The translations under genes and the position numbers were made by a program. Shown here in pieces: positions 1 through 10,248 of a stretch of 64,000 nt of DNA. The notes below the pieces were generated by a model. The model had not been told where the DNA came from and searched no databases. It saw nothing but the letters and a program-made list of their open reading frames with translations. How positions within the stretch are numbered: the first letter of the stretch is position 1; each line of letters starts with the position of its first letter. Source of the stretch: Lepisosteus oculatus (taxonomy: Eukaryota; Chordata; Actinopteri; Semionotiformes; Lepisosteidae); assembly GCF_040954835.1 (NCBI RefSeq), contig NC_090698.1, forward strand, positions 70,191,284-70,255,283, read 5' to 3'.

Positions 1-240
1 CTCTGAATACACTGTTCTCGCCCTCCCCTGTGTGAGGTAGCGGGGAATGACAATTCATCAGTGCAGAAGAAAGGTTACATACAAGAGGGGGCCATTTGGC
101 CCATCTAAGCCCTTTGTTAATTAGTAGCTAATGAATTCGAAGATTAATACCTGCCAGCTAAGAAGTGAAACACTCTACGGGTTATTCCACTTGGGAGGGC
201 AAAATTATATTGTCATTCTGAATCGGAAAAAAGATGTATG

Positions 241-735
241 TGCTTAATAATAATAATAATAATAATAATTGCTTACACTTATATAGCGCTTTTCTGGACA
301 CTCCACTCAAAGCGCTTTACAGGTAATGGGGACTCCCCTCCACCACCACCAATGTGCAGCATCCACCTGGATGATGCGACGGCAGCCATAGTGCGCCAGA
401 ACGCTCACCACACATCAGCTATCAGTGGGGAGGAGAGCAGAGTAATGTAGCCAATTCATAGAAGGGGATTATTAGGAGGCCATGATTGGTAAGGGCCAAT
501 TGGAAATTTGGCCAGGACACCGGGGTTACACCCCTACTCTTTTCGAGAAGCGCCCTGGGATTTTTAATGACCACAGAGAGTCAGGACCTCGGTTTTATGT
601 CTCATCCGAAGGAAGGCACCTGTTTACAGTATAGTGTCCCCATCACTATACTGGGGCATTAGGACCCACATGGACTGCAGGGTGAGCGCCCCCTGCTGGC
701 CCCACTAACACCTCTTCCAGCAGCACCCTTAAGGC
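241..735 (-). repeat. 5S-SINE family copy 1 (5S head missing)
   Basis: A retroposon in antisense orientation. Its 3' tail, read on the minus strand, ends in AGCGCTATATAAGTG followed by an ATT microsatellite (246-269 on +). The body is shared with copies at 36003, 41420 and 57108. The segment from 510 to 620 (TTTTCGAGAA, then GGGATTTTTAATGACC) is nearly identical between copies. The 5S-rRNA-like head seen in the 57-kb copy is absent here. The body carries a CTCF-like core at 686-699. Confidence 0.8.
686..699 (-). promoter_or_regulatory. CTCF-like core motif inside SINE
   Basis: Read on the minus strand this is CCAGCAGGGGGCGC, a full match to the known CTCF core CCASYAGRKGGCRS. It belongs to the repeat body and recurs in two other copies. 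Binding is not shown by sequence alone. Confidence 0.45.
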
Positions 736-868
736 TTAAGGCATATTTCAGATACTACATATATTAGAATTTCCAAAGCTGGACAGGAGACATTATTTTT
801 CAGAAGCATTTTCATTTTTGAATGAAAGTGGACAATGAAGGTGACGCTTCACCTCTGCTTTCATGTAG

Positions 869-948
869 ACCAAAGCGCTGATGGACAAGCTACAGAAGAC
901 GGTGTCATCAGAAGGCAGATTTAAAAACCTAAGAGAAACACTTAAAAA
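869..948 (+). CDS. RASGRF2: RASGRF2 exon ([10 protein letters not shown])
   Basis: 80 bp, 26 codons plus two bases. Encodes [20 protein letters not shown] and the start of LRETLKN within the CDC25 domain. Acceptor ATGTAG at 863-868, donor GTAGGT from 949. Confidence 0.9.
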
Positions 949-3900
949 GTAGGTCATTCTTCTTTTTCTTTCTTACAATCCCTTTCACATTTCCTTTGAC
1001 AATAATCCCAGTTATTTGGTACGGAAGCGCATTGCTTCCACCAAGGAAAAAAACAATCCTCACCCTTATCTCGTAATTCCGAGAAAACTCTCTCGTAATT
1101 ATGACTTAGTAATTCTCGCATACTTTATGTGCTCACGCAATTGATTGTCATATAATACCTACTGTATATCAAGTAGGTAGTGACGTCAGCATGCGTAGGC
1201 TGCAAAGGAACACGTTAAAGGGTTATTCCATGCTGAAAAGAGAAGAAAAGGCGTCGCTCAACAGGGAACCAGCCAGCTGAGCTAAAGGGAGACCTCCCCT
1301 CAGATCCCTGCTTTTCACAGGGAAGGGCGGTGACGTCACCGCGCTGGCAACCAGCTCGCACAACCTGTGATGTCGGCCATGTCCGTAACATCACCTATAT
1401 CACTATGTGCGGACTTACAGGTTTAAGCAGTGGAAGTGAGAGCATGTGCAACTGTTCTTAACGGGACCATCATTGCTTTGATCTCTAAATCCCACAAAAC
1501 TGGTCCTCATGCTTGTAATGATTCTGTTCATATTTGCTCAAAATTGCAAGATTTCATTATGACCAAACCCCAGTCGAAATCTGTACACATTCTGCTGAAA
1601 GTCATTCATTAAACTGAAAGTGCCAGCCAAGTTCATCGTAGCGTCTACATGCGTTCAGTGCACAGCGTAACAGGTTGTACATACACTGACGTAAGCATTG
1701 CTATCTCGTAATTACGAGATAATTCATAAAGAATTTTTTTCCCTTAGTGGCAGCAATGTGCTTCCATAATTTGGTATTATTCTGCGAAAACTAAATCTTA
1801 TGCAATTTCTTTTTATTTTTTATAATTACTTTTTATTTCGTGATGATTTACATCTAGAACTTATGCAAAGTGTAAAAATGTTCTGGTTTAATCTTTTGTT
1901 TTACAGTTCTATTTTTGATATAATTATTTACATTATGTCAGCATGGATGGGCAGATCTTACTTTGATTTGTAGGAGAATATTTCATTCTTCTGACTTCAT
2001 CATGTTGAGAATGCGATGAATGTGTGTCCGAATGCTCACAGGCATCACCTATTTCGACAGCAAATGTCAGCCCATATACAGGGTTTCAACAGGTGCAAGT
2101 TTACCTTACAGTTGACCTTACCTGATTTCTTATCATTCAATTTTTACCATGTTTCATGTCTTCTTGTATTTCTTGTGTCCGATGTTCTGGTGTTATACAG
2201 TGCCTAAATATATTACAGTACCTGCAATAACAAGTACCTTTAACTGCAATGATGAAACGAGATTTCAGTCAGTGACTGGGGCTCAAAAGTGAGCCGGGAA
2301 ACAAATTATATCACAGAACACGGAGAGCCAGAAATGCCATGAGGTCGGTTTTAATTGTCATCTGCCTGCTCTGTTTCTCAGCTGTAACCCTCCCTGTGTT
2401 CCGTACCTGGGGATGTATTTAACAGACCTGGCATTTATTGAAGAGGGGACCCCCAACTTTACTGAAGAGGGCCTGGTTAACTTCTCCAAGATGAGGATGG
2501 TATGAGGAGAACGTTTATTGAGGACTTTAGATCGTTTTGTGTTCCTGCTCTGCATTAGGGTTAAAATATTTGTAACTTAACACAGAAAAATCTTAAATAA
2601 ACATGTTCCTCTTGTTTCAGTCATGTCTTAAATTACAGTATGTTGCTCAACTTAAGAATTCCCATTTTTTTTATGTCCCGTGTTTACAGAAGTTTCTCAT
2701 AAGCACTTTTTTTTTCTCTGTGTGTTGTGATCTTATTGTCACTGTTTAAAGTCATTAGCTAAAATTCCAAAAACAACAAATAGCGTCTTAATTTCTGCTG
2801 CGGATAATCCAAAAAGGAATGCAGAGTACATAAAGTGCAGATCCACATTTAAACACGTGTTCTTGCTGCTTGGTTTTGTCCCTGTGACAGATATCCCATA
2901 TCATTCGGGAGATTCGTCAGTTCCAGCAGACCCCCTACAGAATAGAGCACCAACCAAAGGTATCACTCACCTTGCAGTCACCTGCCGGTCGCCACACAGA
3001 GTCTACTTTTTATTAAAAATTCTCTGATGTCTGCTATAGATCAATTAAACCAGAAGATGCTGGTTAGAACAGGTGCTGTGTCCAGCCACTGACATCAATG
3101 CTGTGGCTGGACTGGAATGTACTGAGAGGGACTGTCAGGTGTAGCCAGTTGGAAAATTTCAATGGTCATCTTCACTTGGGATCTTGGGATGCGTTTGTGA
3201 GCCCTGGTTGTCCTCCTGATCTCAGTGGTATGTTACCTGTTTCTGCCAGGGTTCAGGGGAGAGAAAGAGGGCCCCGCTGTCAGCACTTTCTCTCAGAAGA
3301 GAGTGATATCCACCATGAATCTCCCGATGCAACTGGAATTCGAGAGGAGCTGTATTCAGTCAAGCTTCTAATAAATTGCAGCTTGTTCAAGCCTCAGCTG
3401 CTCCAAAAGTTAAATGCATTTTAGCTTCCTTGCACTGGCTCTCTGTGGAATTTGATAAGATGATGAGAGCTGTGTGCACTCAATTTCCAATCCCCCTCAG
3501 GAGTATGGGTTTCTCAAGTATATGTTTTAGTGACCTGGACTTTCCAAGTTGGTGAAGAAAACAAAATGACCAGGTTCAGAATAAAAATAAAACTTAAAGT
3601 CAATATTCCACATTATCACTTGTGACAAGTTATATGTGACATATATATGACAGGAATTAAATGTATTATGTACAGTGTATTGTGTTACGTCTTTTACCTG
3701 CCTGCAAAGCAAATTTGCCATCTGGCACAATAAAGTACAGTAAGTCAAAATCACTAGTATCGCCATATGATCAATTACAATGCTGAATGCCATTTCAATT
3801 AGTTTAGAAATAGTTGTGTTATGGACAAAGGCAACAAACTGATCACAGCATTGCCAGACCTGGAGGTTCAGAGGGCAGGGCCAGAGACAAAAAGAGGCAG

Positions 3901-4134
3901 CGTCCCATGTACAATTTCATTTGACGTTGTTAGTGGCGGGCAGATTAGCATCTCTAATACAGCTTTTCTGTGGGCATTGTCTGAGCATCGCCGTGTCTTT
4001 TCCGGAGTGCGTCTCATTGCTGGTGTCTCCCCGTCTGCCAGGTTACTCAGTTCTTACTTGACAAGACCCTCACCATGGATGAAGACACCCTTTACGACTT
4101 GTCCTTGAAGATCGAACCCAGGCTGCCGGCATGA
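869..4134 (+). CDS. RASGRF2: RASGRF2, C-terminal part (4 last coding exons)
   Basis: Ras-specific guanine nucleotide releasing factor 2 promotes GDP/GTP exchange on Ras (and, through its DH-PH part, Rac) in response to calcium/calmodulin. Only the end of the catalytic CDC25 (RasGEF) domain is here, 119 residues. Exons are 869-948, 2382-2499, 2891-2959 and 4042-4134, all with GT/AG borders and matching phases, ending in TGA. Recognisable blocks are [40 protein letters not shown] and the tail [11 protein letters not shown]. The block near the end fits RASGRF2 as I know it from other vertebrates. RASGRF1 is the alternative, but the neighbours CKMT2, ZCCHC9 and ACOT12 favour RASGRF2. The 5' part of the gene is outside the window. 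Confidence 0.93.
1170..1255 (+). repeat. Fold-back retroposon fragment
   Basis: Shares the head GTCAGCATGCGTAGGCTGC and the following GGTTATTCCATGCTGAAAAG with the full element at 30260-30418. The 3' half is absent. It sits in the RASGRF2 intron between exons 869-948 and 2382-2499. Confidence 0.6.
2382..2499 (+). CDS. RASGRF2: RASGRF2 exon ([16 protein letters not shown])
   Basis: 118 bp; the first base completes the Asn codon from the previous exon. Encodes the most conserved RasGEF block, [20 protein letters not shown], followed by [11 protein letters not shown]. Donor GTATGA. Confidence 0.93.
2891..2959 (+). CDS. RASGRF2: RASGRF2 exon ([13 protein letters not shown])
   Basis: 69 bp, 23 whole codons: [20 protein letters not shown] then QPK. 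Acceptor GTGACAG, donor GTATCA. Confidence 0.92.
4042..4134 (+). CDS. RASGRF2: RASGRF2 last coding exon
   Basis: 93 bp including TGA at 4132-4134. Encodes [20 protein letters not shown] then [10 protein letters not shown], the usual acidic end of the protein. Confidence 0.92.
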   Translation, partial: VTQFLLDKTLTMDEDTLYDLSLKIEPRLPA

Positions 4135-5109
4135 TGGCCCACCACGCCCGCAACGTCAGAAAGGAGGGAGAGCAGCAGCTGGCGCACAGGCGTGCCCTTG
4201 AACTGACAGGAGCGGAGTGAATCAGGCAGAGCTAGCATGAATGAGCGAGGGGCGCGGTAAGAGAGGAAGGGGGCAAGTCATAGACTAGCGAGCTGGAGAG
4301 GGGATTCTTGCCAGAGGTAAGAGCCCCATGTTAGCAGGAGGTGAGCAACACTTACAGTCGAGATATTTGTTACTGGATGCACTGTTTTGTCCAGGATGGA
4401 CGTGACTGTTAAGTTTGGATCAAAGGGAAAAAAGGGCTTGTGTGGGTCTTGTAGAAGCACTAGAGAGGGCATCATAGCTATCTTTCCTTTTCCGAACATG
4501 AAGGGGCAGACAGAAGGCATGCGTGGAGGAGTAATGTAGCATGTAAAAACACATAAATATGAGTACTTCATGGTTTTCACCCTCAGATCCTGAGACTGCA
4601 GAGTTGCAGAAGTCACCAGGCTCAGATCCAGTTCCGCACCAGACGGGATAAAGTATTTTCTTCAATCTTACGAGGTCTGGATTACCAGCTCCTAATCCGA
4701 TCTGAGAAACCCAGGTTGTGGCTGCACAAGCAGAAATTGAAAAGCCTGAAAGAAAGCGGTGGCAGTTGTGAATATTGCTACTCTGAGCTTAGTCCCAGTT
4801 CCCTGATAGTCTATTCTGCATTCTCCTGTTCCGTGGTTACGTTTAAGATTGTTAGCTATTGCGTCACCAGAAAGGTTGACTAATAATTTAAAGGTTTTGT
4901 GTCAAAGGCATCTTCCATTGTGAAATTTAAAAGTTGAATCAAAACAGACTAGATTGTCTGTACAGTATGTTAGAAGTTTCTGTTAAATTTGCACTGTATT
5001 ATACATATATTTAATTTTTATCAGGAAGAAATTACATTCTTTAACAGAGAACTTTGCTCCAAGAATGGCTATGCCGCATCCTAGTGTAGCTTTATGTTAC
5101 AATATTTCC

Positions 5110-5115
5110 AATAAA
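5110..5115 (+). terminator. RASGRF2: Poly(A) signal, proximal candidate for RASGRF2
   Basis: AATAAA followed by a T/G-bearing stretch (GGATTTGTAAACTGCTTTTG). It is the first canonical hexamer I noticed after the stop codon. Confidence 0.45.
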
Positions 5116-5400
5116 AACAGAGGATTTGTAAACTGCTTTTGCGTCCCACAGCCCTTCACAAGCAGGAGAAGACCCGCTTGTTTGTTCCTTCCTCCCTGAA
5201 CTGCAGACATGCTGGAGTAACACATTTTACACGACAGCTTTCTCCACAGTGGATAGAAGACAGAGGATAACGGATAAAGTCTGTAGGGAGGGAAAAGATA
5301 AAGGAAATACCTATCCCTTTCCTCCACAATCTCACCTCTTCCTTTTCTCAAATAACCCATCAGTCAGAATCATAGTGTAGTGTGTGAGAAACTCGGTGAG

Positions 5401-5600
5401 GTGCAAAAGAGCATAAGACATGTTATGAACAAGAGGAGGTTGGGTGACCCATCCAGCTTGTTTGGTAGTTGGGCGGCTGATTGATCCCAGAGTCTCATCC
5501 TGCTGTTTCTGGAGAGAAGCCAGGGTCTGGGCTATATGGCTTAGTATACCTGGGTAGCTTCATCTAGCTCCCCACCACCCAAAAAATTGTGTTTTGAGGT
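5401..5600 (-). repeat. LINE-like 3'-end fragment, antisense
   Basis: Degenerate copy of the family described at 35690-36002. Shared words include AAGAGGAGG, TTTGGTAGTTGGG, TGATCCCAGAGTCTC and CTGTTTCTGGAG. Reads antisense to the presumed element. Confidence 0.55.
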
Positions 5601-8600
5601 TACGGGAGATTATTACTCCTTTCATCTTTCCTGTACCTTTCCTGAACCCAGCTCAGGAAACACTACAAGGATCACAGAGAGGCAACAGACTTAAACGTCA
5701 GGGGCACTGGGTTTGGTCAGGAAGAGGCTACAGAGGGAGCTGTAGGAGAGTAGGGGTGGGAGAGTAAAAATGAGTAAATATTAACACAAGTTGATAACAA
5801 TTCTCTGTGAACAAATGTACTTCTCATCTCCTTGCCCGTTCTCTAAACAGTTACTTAAGGGCCTTTCATATGAAAACTCAGATGCAGCAACATTCTTTGG
5901 TATAGAATTATAAAAAAAAACCTCATAGCAGACAATTCCACTTTTCCAAATTTGTTAGGACATTTTTAAAATACTGCAATGTGGCATGTGCTTTTCCTTA
6001 AACAAACCTCATCTTTTATTTAAGATTCCCGGGTATTTCCAAGTCATTTCTTGCATTGCTTTGTAATATCCAGTTTGAACTCAGCGCGGTGCTAATGACA
6101 TTTCACAGTCTTGCCCTTTCTGTAAATGCTACGATGTCACCCACAATCCAGGGCTGCCTTCCTGACAGAGAATGCAAATAGGAAGGCATTTGTGTAACCT
6201 TTGCATCTTCTAAGGGAGCTAAGACTACAAGCTATGAAGCAGAATAAATCATAATCTAAGCAGGCTAAACTAAAATAGGCACTGCTTTTAAGCATGTTCC
6301 TTTAGATTTTTCACCTGAAAGTTTCTTTGATGGTATTCTCAAGATTTGTATGAGAAACAGTAGTTAACAGGTGAACACACAAGTGAATTTACTCTATTTA
6401 TATACTGGAACAGGATTGTTCGTTTTGAATTGTGTTGCTTTGTGCTACAGGTAGCTGCACTGAAATAGGTACTGTGTGCATGCTTTACATTTTTCTCAGC
6501 ATGCAGTGTGTAGATAAATAAGTAATGGTTTGAGCAGTAAATATTTAATCACCCCCATCTAAATTTTTATTTAAGCTTTGAGTGCTAAAATCCAGCTAGC
6601 TGTGTAAGAAATTCTAAGGTGAGAGGAGGAGAGATTATTGTATTTCATTTCATACAGACATGCAACATTTAAATCTCTCAGAGAGCTAAAGTCATTACTT
6701 TTACAGTAGTCGATACAATGGATTGTTTACAGTATGTCGATTATGTTCCTAAAAAAAGTACAGAATAAAGCCATCAATGAGTATGTGTTCTACTGTTGCT
6801 CTGTATTGTGAACAAAGATTTGCTCAGCGAGCATGCAAGAAGAGATTAAAAATTGTTTGCCGGTAATATTTCTGAATGGAGGGAAATGGAAATGAGTAAA
6901 TAAAAAGTGAAGTTTGGTTTTATACATATTAAATTTTAAACAAATCACATGGCACACTTGCATTTCTTTATAGCAACTTAAGTGTTCTGTAAAGGATGTG
7001 CAAACATTTGTCAGACATTTGATTTCATTTATGCAGGAGAACAGTTCCAAAATCTGCTCAAAAAATCGCAATGGTGAGGAAAAGCGATTCTAACATTAGT
7101 ACTGTATGCTCAGCCTCTCTCTTTTTAAAGGCGTTTAATCACGGCAGGATTGAAAGTACAGCTCGTGACTGAAGCTTCATGAACTGTGCGCTCGCGGGCA
7201 GGCAGTGATCACTGTGTGCTGCATTTCCACGGGCTTGTCTCTCTGGCGTCTTTTCGCATCAGTTCTGACGAGTGAAGCACAAGATGCAGGAACACTCCCT
7301 TTGTCTGAAAATCGCTTGCACGCGTTGCAGTGTGTGGAAAAGTGATTCCTGCTCAGACCCAGTCACATAGTGAACGTCCACGTGCTATATTTGTGTGACA
7401 CACACCAGTGCCTGGACCGGAACATGGAAAAAAATAATATTCTCCATCGAGCTAGTGGCTCCCCCTGGTGTCTTCATCCCTGAACTAATCTCGTCTGTCG
7501 GTTTCCCATTCTCTCCATTATTAAGTGCAGTAGTCATCAGCACACCATACTGAAAGCTTCAAAAGAAGGATTCATTCTGCAGCTCAGTTTTTTTTTTGTT
7601 ATGGTGAAGTTGAATGCATTTGCTTTCGGGCCACTTTTTTTTCCCCATTCCTTTCTTTCTTAAAACTGCCCAGATTAATTATGTTTATGCAGGGAGCAAG
7701 TGACCCATTTTCTCCAAGCATCTATCTAAGACAACAGATGAAAAGAAAAGCTCTGAATCTTTATTTAACGTCTTTCAACATTATACAGAGGAACAGAGGC
7801 GCACAGAAAATCACTGCTCGGTGTTTTCTTTAAATACACCCCTGAGGTTTAGTTCTGTGGAAATCTGTCTTACTCTTACATGAATCATCCTCCAAGTGGT
7901 TTTCCACTGGTACGAAGCATGTTTTGACAAATAATGGATATGCTGCTATTGATCTAAAATATTATCCCATGTCAGTAACTATTTTTATAGTATACAGTAT
8001 ATGTATCAATGTATTTATTTTTAATATAGATAGATGGATATTCTATTTGAATGCTTCAGACATTTTTATTCAGGATTAGCTGCTCTGAGTGTGTATAATC
8101 CTCTTGTCTTAATGCAGTTTAGCTTTAACAGTTGGTTTCACATTCTAGTGACCACATTCTAATAAATAAACTCAAAACACAAGAGCATCTTTGAGGGAGC
8201 CTGGTCAATACCATGTACTTAGCTATTTAGCTTATTACATTGAGACTTTTTATTTTAGAAAAGCACCGAATTCTTGTATATTAAGCCAGGAGTTGCTACT
8301 TAAGAGAAGTTAAAAAGAAGTCCGCTTTGATATACTGTATGAACAATTTCTGTAGTATGACATGTTTTCCTTATGCCTTTCAAAGTGTAGAGTTAATGTC
8401 ACCATTGAAAGTGGTTTGCTTAATACCAATTCATTGATATAGTGGGTTACACTATCTTGCTACAGAACCCTTAACATATAATACCATCATGTGACCTTCA
8501 GATTTCGGTCTCTGAAATAAGAGATATTGAGGACCAAAGTAGACTTTCTTTGTATTGTAGCAAGGTATTATTCCTTCAGAGTGCAAACACCTTCTGTTTT

Positions 8601-9090
8601 GCTGTGTGCTCCAGGTGAAAGTAGAGGAAAATCACACAGGAGTTCAAATGAAAAGACATATTGTAGCTCTTCCATGCAAAGTGAAAAGAAAGCACTTAAT
8701 AAGGTCTGAAGAAAGGGAGAGCAGTAACATCGTTAGAAAGTAGTTAGAAAGCCTCACTCTCAGCTGTAAAACTTTGCTTGTGTTGCCAGCTCTGTGTGTC
8801 TTTGTGTTTATTTTGTCAGATATTTATTTGATCCTCTTTGTATATAGCGTGTCTAAGAATTGTATTGTATAGCATTGTTATTTAAAGTTTTTGAATTGTT
8901 CTGCTGTGACATATTTCATCCGTTTTATTTTGATTTTGTTTTGTAAGCTATGGTAGACTTGGATGTTTCACTGCGCAAAAAAAAATTGAAAAAAATGTAG
9001 CAAGTTGATATGAGAAACCTTTTTTGATACATTTTAAACAGCCAGATACCACACTGTGTTAATTGACAAGTGCACAGACAAGCATGTTGT

Positions 9091-9250
9091 GCATGTTCTT
9101 GACTGATAACAGCTAAACTGGGCATCTGCTTTGTACATTATTGTATAAAATCCTGTTCTTTTGCCCATTAACTAAACAGAGAATGTACAGCTACTCTTAT
9201 TTCATGCCTATATGTAAAATAAAAGTATTTCAAGTGAGCTGAAGTTTCTT
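9091..9250 (+). repeat. Duplicated poly(A)-signal segment, copy 1
   Basis: About 160 bp repeated 597 bp downstream at 9688-9847. It starts at GCATGTTCTTGACTGATAAC and ends at GAAGTTTCTT. It contains AATAAA at 9218-9223, so it may be the distal 3' end of RASGRF2. The copies differ by scattered substitutions and short indels. Confidence 0.85.
9218..9223 (+). terminator. Poly(A) signal in duplicated segment, copy 1
   Basis: AATAAA in the context TATGTAAAATAAAAGTATTT. The same context recurs at 9815-9820. It could end the longest RASGRF2 mRNA. Confidence 0.45.
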
Positions 9251-9687
9251 TTGCTTATCTGACCTTTTTTAGTTTCAGTTTATAAATATAGTTATTTTGC
9301 TGATGTCACAACAATGAGATGTTTGTGTCTTCTGAAGAGACCAATGGGGTTAGGGCAAGTCTCTAGAGGCCTTAACAAACAGATTGTTCAGACATTCCGA
9401 TCACAGATCACACAAAACTCAGGTACTGTATCTTCTCCCTTAAGAGAATGACACTGTATCCATTTTGCTGCAGTGTGTTAGGATAGTACTGGGGTGGACA
9501 ACAGGAGCCATAATCCATCAGATTTTACAGATTACCCTTACACAGTGATTTGTAAAGACATGGGACATAATGTATGATATTTGATCAGTTGAGTCAGTTA
9601 ATTGGATTGGTTAAGACAGGAATGACTAACTGTGGAGCTACAAGACAGGCTGTTTGGGTTTTCAGTTGTCGATTTGACTATATTCCA

Positions 9688-9847
9688 GCATGTTCCTGAC
9701 TGATAACAGCTCAACTGAGCATCTTCTTTGTACATTACTATATGAGATCTCGTTTTGTCCCCCATCAACTAAAAACAGAATGTATATCTGCTCTTATTCC
9801 ATGCCTATATGAAAAATAAAAGTATCTTAGATGAGCTGCAGTTTCTT
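9688..9847 (+). repeat. Duplicated poly(A)-signal segment, copy 2
   Basis: Second copy of 9091-9250, starting GCATGTTCCTGACTGATAAC and ending GCAGTTTCTT. AATAAA is retained at 9815-9820. The intervening 437 bp (9251-9687) are not visibly repeated. Confidence 0.85.
9815..9820 (+). terminator. Poly(A) signal in duplicated segment, copy 2
   Basis: AATAAA in the context TATGAAAAATAAAAGTATCT, kept after duplication of the segment. Confidence 0.35.
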
Positions 9848-9919
9848 CCAGTTCCAGTCAAACTGAAATTCCACTCAACTACTAACAATTTGATGCAAAC
9901 CTGCAACATGCAGTTGATT

Positions 9920-10248
9920 TGTCACGCCCAGTACACCTAGAGGGTGCTCTACTGTACTTCTCTCCTGTTCCTAGTTCCCTGTGATTATTCATATCTTTCT
10001 GGTGTGTCTTGTTGTGTAGCCTGTTTACTTCCTGCTTCTGCTCTGCTCCTTCGCTCAGCTGTGAGGTTCGGATGTCCTGAAACCCGCCTAGCACCAGGTC
10101 GCCCCACATCTGCTACCTGAGGGCATAGGTCTCTATACGGCATTTCCTGAACAGCTGAGCCCGGGCTAACCCCCGTCTCACCGCTACGGAGAGGGTCTTT
10201 TTCGCTCTCCTGCCATTCCGCGGTTCGTCCCTTCCGACACCCGTGCTA
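9920..10248 (+). mobile_element. Solo-LTR-like element, short divergent copy
   Basis: Begins TGTCACGCCC after the bases TGATT. It shares the internal word GGCATAGG with the longer copies at 14689 and 60825. The right end (about 10248, CCGTGCTA followed by GATT) is uncertain. At about 330 bp it is shorter than its relatives. Confidence 0.4.

Larger units (their letters stand above)
1..868 (+). other. RASGRF2: RASGRF2 intron, left part
   Basis: Sequence 5' of the first visible RASGRF2 exon ends in a normal acceptor (AG at 867-868), so this stretch is intronic. It holds an antisense fragment of a LINE-like tail near 80-135 and a 5S-SINE copy at 241-735. I see no coding exon here; the upstream exons of the gene lie left of the window. 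Confidence 0.75.
4135..9090 (+). other. RASGRF2: RASGRF2 3' UTR and downstream DNA
   Basis: No coding exon seen. The first kilobase is presumably 3' UTR, with an AATAAA at 5110-5115 about 980 bases after the stop. An antisense LINE-like fragment lies at about 5401-5600. The rest (5600-9090) is AT-rich, low in recognisable repeats and could be a long 3' UTR reaching the AATAAA at 9218; RNA evidence would be needed to decide. Confidence 0.5.
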
